The notes under the pieces are model-generated. The model was not told where the DNA came from. It did no database searches and saw only the letters and a list, made by a program, of their open reading frames with translations. A stretch of 64,000 nt of DNA from Turritopsis dohrnii. Lineage: Eukaryota > Cnidaria > Hydrozoa > Anthoathecata > Oceaniidae. Shown here piece by piece: positions 54,532 through 64,000 of the stretch. The stretch is from the NCBI GenBank assembly GCA_027922465.2, contig BQMF02000673.1:62001-126000 (forward strand), written 5' to 3'. Numbering within the stretch: the stretch's first letter is position 1; each line of letters opens with the position of its first letter. The position numbers and the translations under genes were made by a program.

Positions 54532-55201
54532 GTGAGAATTTTTCTACCTGGAAGATATTATCAGCTTATCTTATAAATAAGGATAATTCTGAACATCCCG
54601 AATATTCTTTTTTCATATCCAGCTAACTCATGTCAGCCTTTGGTCTTGTATTTCAATCATACTGCATGTTACTTAAAAGTGGACGTTTAAAGCTATTTGC
54701 ATGAAAGCAATTTTTTCCCATTCAGTTCTGAGCATGTGATGTGAAAACTGGCATTTTCTGTGTGTGTTTGTCATCTATGTACTTCTATGTACTTCCTTAC
54801 ATGAATATCGTTCGTGTGCTTTAGTAATTAAGATTTAATTTCCCTAGGGTGCTGGGTGGATGTTTTACATTTCTCAGCTTTTTATGCCGTTTGGTTTCTC
54901 GCATCATATTTTTTAGTTGTTTTGTAGAGAACCTAGACGATACTCTGTGTGATGATGTAAATAGTATTTGAGATTTTTAACTGTTTTTAACTGTTTTTAT
55001 TGTGTGTTTTTAGCCTGAAGATGATATAAATATATTGAAATATATTGCGAAAATTAAAATGAATTGTTGGCTACAAATATAAAGATTAAATGTTTTTATC
55101 TCTTATCTTCTTTCACATCTGCTTTAACTTGACTTATGCTCTTATCACCATAAGGAAAAACAATCAGAAAAAAATACAATAATGTTTCAGTACAAGTTAG
55201 A
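54532..55201. other. Intergenic stretch or intron, no gene seen
   Basis: Between the carotenoid-oxygenase exon and VPS54; no further exon was recognised. Confidence 0.4.
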
Positions 55202-58200
55202 ATGAATGGTTCGATGTTACAGACAGCAGATGCTGTTGCTCAAAATCCTTGGAAGTTTTGTTTGGTCTGTGGTTACAAACATATATTCAACAGTGTAGAA
55301 GAATTCAGGATTCATTTGAGAAAAGTACACTGTACTAAAGAGGGTGGTTCATATGTTTGTAAATATGGGAGGAATAATGTATGTCCATCACTGCCTGTAG
55401 AAGGTGTGCATGAAAAGGACTATGTTAACCATGTGGAGAAAGTTCATATTGGCTTAGATGGTTTGTATTGTTGATAATTATTTATTGTAAAGTCAAAGAG
55501 AAACCTTCAGTGTTCTTTAAAAGATATGCACATGCTGATGGTAATAAAGGAAGTTTAACCTCTATGTATATAAATCTGAGATTTTTGATCAAGTTAAAGT
55601 TTCTTCATATGGCTGTACTAACAGATTTTGCTGCAAGGTTGCATTCTCTTGCCTTTATATTTCTAGGTCGAGCAAATGATCAAAGACCTAAATCTGGTGC
55701 AATAATGACAATGCCATCTTCACCAGTTCGACGTACCAGTTCATCCTCTTCATTTGTTAATGTTATTTACAAGGATGACCAATTAATTGGAAAAGACAAA
55801 ACAAGTTGGACGCAATATCCTTGTCAAAATTTGAGTGCTGTCTTAAATGATCCCAGAAGAAATACAAGAGAGAGTGATTTTTTCACTCGACTATGGGGAG
55901 AATCTTTTGTCCCTCATAGTGTTGTTCCCCTAACACTACTTCCCAATACACCACGGTTATATTTTACAGATTATTGGAAGCGCTATGAAATAGTAAGCTA
56001 TTTTTTGGTTAAATCTTTTTGTTTCATTAACTTTGGCTGTAATTACTTCATTGTGAAATCTGAACTATTACCTACATTCTTTTCTCATCGTATTTTTAAC
56101 TCTTATGTATTTCTTATTGTGAAATATGCAACAGGGAATAACATATGAGCACGTGTGAAAAGGATAAGTATAACAGCAGTCAATGTGTGTTTTGCTTAAA
56201 CATGTCTTACGACTTAGTTGTTTGTATAGAATGTCTAAACTAATTAGTCAGTATTCATTCTTTTTGAAAATTTGTTTTTATTTTCCTGAAGGCCTTTTTA
56301 ATAACAAACGATGTGAGCTGTTCATGTTCTAGAAGTGTGCGGATGTGCACGATTCAAGAGAAAAGGTTGATGTGTTTTAAAAGAGATATAACATTGTTAA
56401 GATGTACTAAAGAAAATGCCTTACAAATTTAGCATTTCTTGGGCTTTCCGAGCCTTTAAAAGGCAAAACCCCCTAGTCAGGCTCTAGTCACGCTATGCGA
56501 TCATGAATTCCCAATTGAGGTCTAATCGCCTCAACTCCAAATTTATAGCTAATGCCCTGTTAGTGAAAGAACAGCATAGTTGTATCGTGGAAACTAAAAT
56601 TGAAAGATCTTGCTTTTAGAAATACATGCAACATGAACGATTAAAAAGAGCTGTTCTTGCACCACATACTGGAAAAAAGCATCACTCTTGCAGTAATGAA
56701 ATTCAGTCAAGCAAGAAAAAACAAGGTATCTTTATATACTGTTATATACAGGTACTGTTTTTTATACTGTTTTTAGTTCATAGAAATTGTTTTTAGCAAT
56801 GAAAACCATTTTGCTTAAAAACAACTTGCAGTTTTGTAATTTTACCTTCTTTAGCATTAAAAGCTTTCTTTTGAGTGGAAAAGATATTTCTTTAATGTTC
56901 TGTGCATAAAATAGAATTATTGTTATTATGAAAAAATGAATAGTCAATTTCTTTTCTTCTGCATTTACAAACTATAGTTTCAATATATGTGAACTTATAC
57001 AATTTTTTTCTAGGAATTCATGATACAGATGATATTCCAGAAGTGAGTTATCTCTTGAGGATGATTTTACCTCATTCATACCTGATCATGCATATTATAA
57101 GCATGTTGAAACTAGTTCTCCCCTATTTTGAATCCATGTAGCTTTTATCACAATTTGTTGATGATTGACTGACAATTTTTCTAAACTTCCATTGTTAATT
57201 TATGGCTATCTAGCTTAAAAAATTTAATTTCCTACAAAAAATATATGTGTGGGTTTCACCTTTTTCCAAAGTGACTTAAACTCTAAGATGAGGTTTTTAA
57301 TATTCCATTTCTTCACTCATTCTAAGAAACTCTTTTAGTCCAATGCATGTTGAAATTGAACAAGAGCCAGACGGTACTAAATAGTAGCAGCAGAAATAGA
57401 ATGCGTTACTCTGAGTCGAAGATATATATATACTGCAATACAATGTCCCACCCAAAAATTACAAAACATTTCATAAAGAAACTTTCATAAAAACACATTT
57501 ATTTAAAATTAAAAAAAAAAAAAAAAAAAAAAGAATTTAAATAAATGTGTTTTTATGAAAGTTTGTTGGCTAAATAATGAAATTTCATAAAGAGTATAAG
57601 TAAAGTTTTAAGTTTTCCACTGAATGGAAAATAGCCTTTTAGAAGATGTTTTGGAAAATATTTTTATATTATCGTCAATGTGGATCAGACAAAGTAACAT
57701 CAGAAACTGATGGTTTAAAAACAAAAGAAATGAAATGACTAATGTGAGTTGTAATTATGTGTATTGAAAATTGAAAATTTTTTCCAAAAAAATTAAAATT
57801 CCTTGATTATGAAAATTGATCATAAATTATTGGTTTTGACGTTTTTGACTATGATGATTAATGAGTCAAACAGTGTTATATCTGGACATTAATTTCACAA
57901 AGAAAAAGATTGTGGCTTGAGTTGTAAAACCCAATTAGGTGAACACTGTCAATTCACTTGAAAAGATATCTTTTAAACAAAACATGGAACCTTATTGGTA
58001 AAAAATATATAAGTGAACAAAAACATTTTGTGATATCTATCCCTACAATATAGTTTTGCTTTTCATATGAAAAGCAACGATTCGATGTAAAAAATATCTA
58101 ATATCAAAAGGTTGTTTTTTTTTTAATAACATTTTGAATATAGCCTGTGTTCACTAATTAAAATTCATATAGCTATGGAAACCGGTCCTTAGCTACTTTA

Positions 58201-61200
58201 CAGTGTAGGCTATACTGTCATTTCGGACATAGTACTGCTGCCACCATATGAAAGCGAGTTTTGATTATTGATTTTCGAATTTTATTTTAATGTGTAAAAT
58301 TCAAGTTGATCAATTAAACACTAATTCTACTCATTCCATACTTGCCATTGTCTACTTATCATTTGATTGAATTTTGTTTTATGCTCTTGTACAGATTTTC
58401 TTCAAAGCTGACTTTCAACTAGAAGATCCTGAAACCTTTAATATTGTGTTGCCATGGTCACATGTTAGTTCGAAATCTGAGATAAGGAAAAATTCAGGAA
58501 AACTGCTACAGGGGAAGGTAATGTTATACGTGATGTTCCAGAAAATGTTAATAACAAATAAAATTTTTTACGTGATATTATGGCTTGTGCAAACCAAAAC
58601 AAACTAACAAAGCATTTACCTATGATTATTCTCGAAGATTCTCAAACACTTTGTTTTAATTCCGTGGTTTTCTTGTTTATTGGTAGCTCGCACACTACTT
58701 GGATACTGTAGAAGTACAACTTGCTCAACAAATTGCTACGAAATCAGATGATTTTTTTGGAGCAATGAGATCTCAGGAGTCTCTTGAAGGTGAAGTGAAG
58801 CAATCTTGTCTTGAAGTTAAACAGCTGAGGTAATTAGTTTTTTTACAGTCTGCTAAATTATATGACCTCACACAATGGACGTAATGCATGGATAAAATGC
58901 AGATTAATAAAACTCAGTGTTTCCACAGAAACACAAAAATGCTAATTTTGTATATGTGTGATCATGCAAAATCTGAAAGGTTAATTACAACCAATAAGTC
59001 TTGCTGGCTTATATTGATTTACCCTGTAAATATGAGTTGTTTTTTTTTTTGTTTTTTTTTTCTGTTGTGACATCGATCTAAAAAATTGTATGTGTATCTG
59101 CTTGTTCATTTGCCATTTTGTGTAAAACTTTAATGGGATAAACTTTCGCGGGGATTAAATTTCGCGGATTTCGCGGATTTGGGTATCATCCGTGAAATTA
59201 AGTGCCAATGAAAATTTGGAAAATGTTCATCCGCGAAATTAAATCCCCGCAAAAAAAATTTGAATTTTTTCTTTAATCCGCGAAATTTTCAATTTTTATC
59301 GTTTTTGATTTTTTTTGTCTACGCGAGGGCACAAAACACTCGAAAACGGTCGTTTTTTTCTCTGTCAAAACCTCGATATGTTTGTACTAGAATCCTAGGG
59401 ATGAGAAAGAGTGAAAATAACGAAGCAATAATAATTTCAAGGCGTTTTATCTCATCTCTATTTCAAAATAGATGACTCTATTATTCGAATTGAAAAGAAA
59501 TTTGTTCATTTTCTTGGAAAAGCTCTATTGCAAGGATTCGGCCCTTTTTAAAAATTGTGGAAGAGAAGGTGGGTGGAATTTTAGTGTGTCCTACAAGACT
59601 GAAGATCATGGGCCCGAAAGAAAAATGTTAAATTTAAAAGAATTTTTTAGAAACAACTGTTTCTGAATGTAAGATTTAAAAAACCCTTCTTTCATCATAG
59701 TTGAAGCTGATGGCAACCATTCACCAAACCCAGCCCACTATTCAACTATTATTAGCCAATTCTGACTTTGTTAGTGCTTTGGATTTAATCGAAACATCAT
59801 TAGAAGTTTTAAGCCAGGAACTAGCTGGTGTTCAATGTTTCAGGTGATTCTTTTACTGACGTTTGTAGAAATCACAAAAAATTTTGCGCTTTTATTTTTC
59901 TTTAGTGTTACTTTTAAAAACCAACTTGTGAACTTTTCTTTCATTTTTACTTTAAGGCATCTGGGATCACAACTGACTGAAATGAGAAGAGCTATTGAAA
60001 GAATGATGTTGGCGGATTTTATCGACTTTGCTTGCACTATACTAAATCAACCTTATTCTGAAAAGAGAGATATTTTATCTGAAGAGGTAATTTTTGTTGT
60101 TCACAACTGGCCATTATGGAAAATTTAGTTGTTTGTTACTTTACAGTTCTCTGCTTCATCTAGGATCGTCTTCTGTCAGTTGTGCTTGGATTGCTCCATC
60201 AAAGAAAACAGAACTTCCTTCATCTTTACAAAACTGAAGCATTTTCACTAATCAAATCCAACATCAAACAGGTAATGAAAATTTTTATTCTCTGACTATA
60301 AGTTCGAAAGGGTTTTAATTATTTTCACAAGCAATATGTCATTTATGAAAGATTCAAGTGCAAGTTCATATACCTTATGAAGTCCTTTCATAATTTTACA
60401 GACCGCTCATGATGTTGTTCCAGAAGACACAGATGTAGCTGAAGATCAAAAGTAAAGAAAAGTTTTCAATTTTTAATCCCTTGTTTTTGTTGTTGTTGTT
60501 GCTTTGCTATGATCATGTTTTTTTTGTTCATTTTAGTGCAAAATTTGGTGATTACATACGTTCATTAGCTCATGATGAATGGTTAATGGTATTAAAAGCT
60601 GTGTTTTGTGTTGTGTTACAAATACTGCGAAACATGAGGGTATATCTTGGCTTTTTTGTTTGCTTTCATATTTTATTACTTTTTGGACTATGTTGCCATT
60701 ATATTCGATAGCTTTTTGGTCAATTCCTCCCATGTCCTATGCAAACGCTAATTGAGGCAATATAGAAATCCATCCGTTATGTTATGGTACCATTTCAACA
60801 TCATACCATTTTTGATACGTTATTTGGATTGGACCAAGTGTGAATAGAACACTTTTCTGATAGCTTTCTGGCATGGTGGAAAGATGATCTTGATGTAATA
60901 GGACTCTGTACTGTGCAACTGCATACTGACCTTTTGAGTCAATTGCCTAGCTACAACCCAAGCAGTTGGAAGAACCACCTTGAAAGATGAAAGTTTAAAG
61001 ACTAAGACCTCCTAGTTCACACTAGGTCATTCATGATGAGTTGGTGGCGGTCTTTTCATTAGCTGCTGGTATCAAAGCAGAAGAGGAAACCAAATCAGAT
61101 ATCCCCATCACCAATGAGTAAGTGATTATCTTCATGCATCTTAGATATATAGACTTCATGTTTGTTTGGGACTGTAGGTTATCTGGTTTTGTTTAGAACC

Positions 61201-61368
61201 GACTCTTTTCTGGAGAAATCTGAATGTGTGAAGTTAATGGGTGAAAGCAAAGATATCTTATGTGCGGCCTGTGAGCTTGCGCAGACACGCTGTTCAAAAG
61301 TTATCATCATGAGGGCGAAGGATCATCCTGAAAAAAACAACAACAACAGCAACTTATCATCTTCCTAA
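55202..61368 (+). CDS. VPS54: VPS54, N-terminal two thirds, incomplete
   Basis: Subunit of the GARP complex, which tethers endosome-derived vesicles to the trans-Golgi. Exons by splice signal and phase: 55,202-55,460; 55,667-55,992; 56,620-56,725; 57,014-57,042; 58,395-58,517; 58,687-58,829; 59,701-59,843; 59,957-60,086; 60,164-60,271; 60,402-60,451; 60,537-60,639; 61,026-61,117; 61,197 onward. Recognised parts: two C2H2-like zinc motifs at the N-terminus (CLVCGYKHIF...), as I recall in invertebrate VPS54; ALNDPR-like and WGESFVPHSVV region; FNIVLPWSH; LKLMATIHQTQPT; RHLGSQLTEM; and RTDSFLEKSEC...RAKD. One exon (about 34 codons) is missing between 58,829 and 59,701, and phases do not match there. 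The last exon runs into a stop at 61,366-61,368 inside the conserved region, and the C-terminal third is absent. Confidence 0.92.
57481..57562. repeat. Hairpin with an A-run loop in a VPS54 intron
   Basis: Arms ACTTTCATAAAAACACATTT and its complement of about 28 bp flank a poly-A loop of roughly 24 bases. TTTCATAAAGA-like words lie just outside both arms. Probably a foldback element or recombined A-tail. Confidence 0.75.
59145..59250. repeat. Palindromic CGCGAAATTTAAT repeat in VPS54
   Basis: CGCGGGGATTAAATTTCGCGG at the left is nearly the inverted complement of CCGCGAAATTAAATCCCCGC at the right. It lies in the gap where a VPS54 exon is missing, and resembles the CGCGCC/ATTAAAT words of the element at 6,058. 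Confidence 0.65.
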
Positions 61369-61792
61369 ACACTGATCGGAACTTTGCTTGGTACTTCATC
61401 ATATTCCTTAATGACATACATACCAATTTAAGGTATGGTGGGATACTGGCATCATTTATCACGATTGGTACAACAACTTTTACAACATCATTGTATGTCT
61501 AAATAATCATGCAGAAGACAGTTTAAAAAACAGTTTGGTTTGTTGCAATGAATGTTTTATGTTAGTTCTCCCCATACATACATTCTGGTAATGAAGAACA
61601 AAATCACAAAATAGTCAGGAAAACCATTCAACCTTGTAAAGCTTGAGAAAATGATCAAAACACAGTTATGGGATTTCACTGCGATTGTCTTCAAACTACC
61701 GTTATGTAGATATCGTCCAGCAAAGATTTTAATGACACCACATCTGTCATATCCATCCATATCATATCCACACACTTTATGAAATTGTACTG
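61369..61792. other. Gap after VPS54 with a dispersed-repeat fragment
   Basis: No VPS54 or BABAM2 exon recognised. Around 61,690-61,740 the sequence (TAGATATCGTCCAGCAAAG) resembles the 556-bp insertion in the Polinton TIR (near 8,570), suggesting a shared repeat family. Confidence 0.5.
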
Positions 61793-62323
61793 CACTAGAC
61801 TCTCACTAATTTGAATTTCAAGTGGGAAAATAATTTATTCGAATTACAGAGAGATTCGAATTATAGAAAGTCGCTCTAATTCGAATTATTGACTTAAGCT
61901 AGCAAAACATCGAATTAAAGAGATCGGAAAGTGACAAAAACTAGATTTCAAAAGTATCATTTTTTTCTTAAGACAAAAAATCTATAGAAAATGTTGCTCA
62001 ATATTCTATTGTTTTGTAGTTGCGATTTGCGCTCTTTCTACGATTCGTGTTGCCTCCAAACGAAAACATTCGAAAGGGAGCGTTCGAAAACATTCGAATG
62101 AGTTTAAAGCCCCTTCTACACTTTAAAAATTCGAATTAGCGAGAGAATTTGCCGAAGGGGAACGAAAAATTGTTCAAATTATAGAAAGATTCAAATTACA
62201 GAAGTTCGAATAGTAGAAAGTATTTTATGAGAGTTTCTTAAGGAAAATTGACGGTAACTGAGATTTTGTTCAAATTATAGAAAGATTCGAATAATAGAAG
62301 TTCGAATTAGCGAGAGTCTACTG
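61793..62323. mobile_element. Non-autonomous pogo/Tigger-like element (531 bp)
   Basis: Ends CACTAGACTCTCACTAATTTG and GCGAGAGTCTACTG form an imperfect inverted repeat of the pogo/Tigger type, with TA at the right and TG (a likely mutated TA) at the left. Subterminal GTTCGAATTAGCGAG-like words recur. No transposase. It sits between the truncated VPS54 and BABAM2 gene ends. Confidence 0.72.
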
Positions 62324-62481
62324 TATTTCCTATTTACCTATAATGTTTACCTACATATTTGCCTCAGTCCTATTTCAGCCTTACCACATTAAAAATGGCT
62401 ACATAAAGAGTATTTAGTATGCTTTGAACATCTCGATAAATGGTATTAACAAACAATAACAAAAACAACCCACCCCTGGAC

Positions 62482-63757
62482 CTTTGCTACTGATACTGAC
62501 TTCTGTTTCCTTAAATTTGTTTATCAAATGTTTTAAACACTCATTTAGTTGTCGATATTTCAATGAACGTTCTTGCTGATGAAGAATATAAACTGCATGT
62601 AGTTCTTTGATTATAAATGCAAGGCCATCAGTATTGTTTACATCCCATTCAATGAATGACTAAACAAATAAAAAAGTAATCAAAGGAGAACCGAACTAAA
62701 ATAAATAGAATATAAAAAGATAATAAAGGAGATAGATAATATAAAACTGCTACCTTAAGCTTAGAGATATCTGGGAAGAATGCTTCATCTTCTGGATCAA
62801 ATATAAAGTCAGGTGAAAACAACGGTTTATCAGGATCGAAAATCACTTGCCCTAATGAAGAATAAAATTCAAAATGGTACAATATTATAAACCAAAATAG
62901 ATATATCACAAGATGAGTTCATCTCATAATTTTTTAATTGGAGGATTGAATGTTCGTCATCAACATGCTGGCTAAACACAGAAACAGTTTAAAATTAAAA
63001 AGTTTTTTTTCTTCTTGTTGCAATATGAGACAGTAAATTTGAATTTTTGGTGATTTTTGACAGTTTAGAAATCAGTCAACTGCTTGGGATTCAATAGGAA
63101 CTAACAATTTATGCTTCTTACTTTAACTTAAAAAATTAATACAATCTAGCTCAAAAGATATTCAGATGGTTTGCCATTATACTTTGAAGATAAGTCAACA
63201 AAAGATTATGTTTATATGTGCGATATGTTAATGATGTCTTTTCATTATGTGGAGCACGAAAAATTTTGGATAGAATTTTCTCCTCTCCAGAGTCAATTAA
63301 TCTGTCCTTGCTGTTACATCATTGTGAATTTTGTTGATGCTTAAAACATGCTTTGTGGTTTTGATTATTTTGAGCATAAGAACAATTGAGAAAAATTACC
63401 ACAAGTATTTACATGTTTTAAGACTCCCTCCAACATCTATCGTAACATCGAACAAATTATGGACTGCTGTATCACCACTAAAAATTGTGAAAAAATTCAT
63501 TATGTCAGTTTTTATACTACAACTTTTGTACAACCTTCTTATATACCAAATAGTAATAATAATAATAGTAATTATAATTTTCATTATTATATGCATAATT
63601 ATTCAAAAACAATAAAAAGATAATTTTATTTGAAAACCAACCTTGACTTGAAATTGCCGACAGTAACAGCTTTCTGTCTGATACCCAATACGATTTTTCT
63701 CAATGATGTTACATACTTTTGAATATATGCTTGAAAGTTGGCAGAGATATCACCCAT
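62482..63757 (-). CDS. BABAM2: BABAM2 (BRE), N-terminal half, incomplete
   Basis: Scaffold subunit of the BRISC and BRCA1-A deubiquitinase complexes (family knowledge). Four exons by splice signals and phase: 63,757-63,642 (starts MGDISANFQAYIQKY); 63,477-63,413; 62,851-62,754; 62,659-62,482 (last border uncertain). Joined, exons 2 to 4 give the pattern SLKTW, then IFDPDKPLFSPDFIFDPEDEAF and FFPDISKLKSFIEWD, then GLAFIIKELHAVY, which follows the BRE UEV-like domain. The donor after exon 2 (GTAAAT) and phase continuity support the model. The C-terminal half should lie to the left, but the next 1.1 kb holds only repeats and the end of VPS54. Confidence 0.85.
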
Positions 63758-64000
63758 AATAAAAACAGTACTCAATTAAGACATTCTCTTTCCATGGTTG
63801 TTTATTTTATGCTGTGATCACCCAAGAACTTAACATTATAACAGACTATATAGAATCTAAAAACCAAAATGCATCAGTCAAACAACATCTCAGTAGAATA
63901 GCAATCTTATAAAGTAAATTATGTTATTTTATTAATAATTTTTGTGTTGAAATCTTGAAGAATGATAGAATCTTGGCTAATATTGTTTAAGCTTTATATT
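63758..64000. other. Upstream flank of BABAM2
   Basis: 5' of the BABAM2 start codon on the minus strand; promoter or untranslated region expected (inference). No other coding content seen. Confidence 0.4.

Noticed and set aside
55468..56148. Single 226-codon gene
   Set aside because: Only 55,667-55,992 is coding (a VPS54 exon); the rest is intron read through in an open frame.
63331..63615. 94-codon plus-strand frame near the right edge
   Set aside because: AT-rich and overlapping a BABAM2 exon on the other strand; no recognisable content.

Overview
The window is AT-rich animal DNA with spliced, intron-containing genes (VPS54, BABAM2, an LRRK-type ROCO kinase, a SKICH coiled-coil protein, a carotenoid-oxygenase exon) and a very dense load of DNA transposons. 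The gene set and the transposon types (Polinton/Maverick, Tc1, PIF/Harbinger, pogo-like MITEs) suggest an invertebrate metazoan. A cnidarian, perhaps a hydrozoan, is my best inference, not something the sequence proves.

Layout. 0.7-2.7 kb, minus strand: a two-exon gene joining five copies of a 25-residue 'YVDN..NR.LGRVGM' repeat to a TKL-type protein kinase. 2.7-8.15 kb: intergenic, with several MITE-like elements. 8,152-35,178: one Polinton/Maverick (a virus-like self-synthesising transposon) with 842-bp terminal inverted repeats (TIRs) and a 5-bp flanking duplication (CAAGA). It carries protein-primed DNA polymerase B (broken), a retroviral-type integrase (intact), a packaging ATPase (one stop), major capsid protein (intact), minor capsid protein (start unclear) and seven conserved-looking but uncharacterised proteins, most with membrane segments. 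I found no maturation protease.

The Polinton is a nest of later insertions: a 556-bp and a 2,716-bp element in the left TIR, a Tc1 element at the end of one gene, and a Ty3/gypsy LTR retrotransposon between the minor capsid gene and its divergent neighbour. The gypsy element contains a PIF/Harbinger transposon. The Tc1 and the 2.7-kb element each contain a copy of the same 165-bp MITE. Subtracting the insertions leaves a backbone of about 14.8 kb, a normal Polinton size.

37.8-49.9 kb holds two conserved cellular genes that both look broken. One is an LRRK-type ROCO kinase (ankyrin, LRR, ROC, COR, kinase, propeller) with frameshifts and in-frame stops. The other is an intronless SKICH/coiled-coil gene of the CALCOCO/TAX1BP1 type with two in-frame stops. 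50.6-54.1 kb holds a truncated non-LTR retrotransposon and more repeats. 54.3-64 kb holds an orphan carotenoid-oxygenase exon, a well-resolved 5' half of VPS54 (plus strand) and the 5' half of BABAM2 (minus strand). These two face each other but neither is completed in the 1.1 kb between them.

How it works together. The Polinton genes would form a replication (PolB), integration (INT) and capsid (MCP, minor capsid, ATPase) module, but this copy cannot act alone because PolB and ATPase are broken. The cellular genes have unrelated jobs: VPS54 in GARP vesicle tethering, BABAM2 in the BRISC/BRCA1-A deubiquitinase complexes, LRRK in kinase/GTPase signalling. Exon borders were read by eye from GT/AG signals and reading phase; family assignments come from recognised motifs, not from a search.
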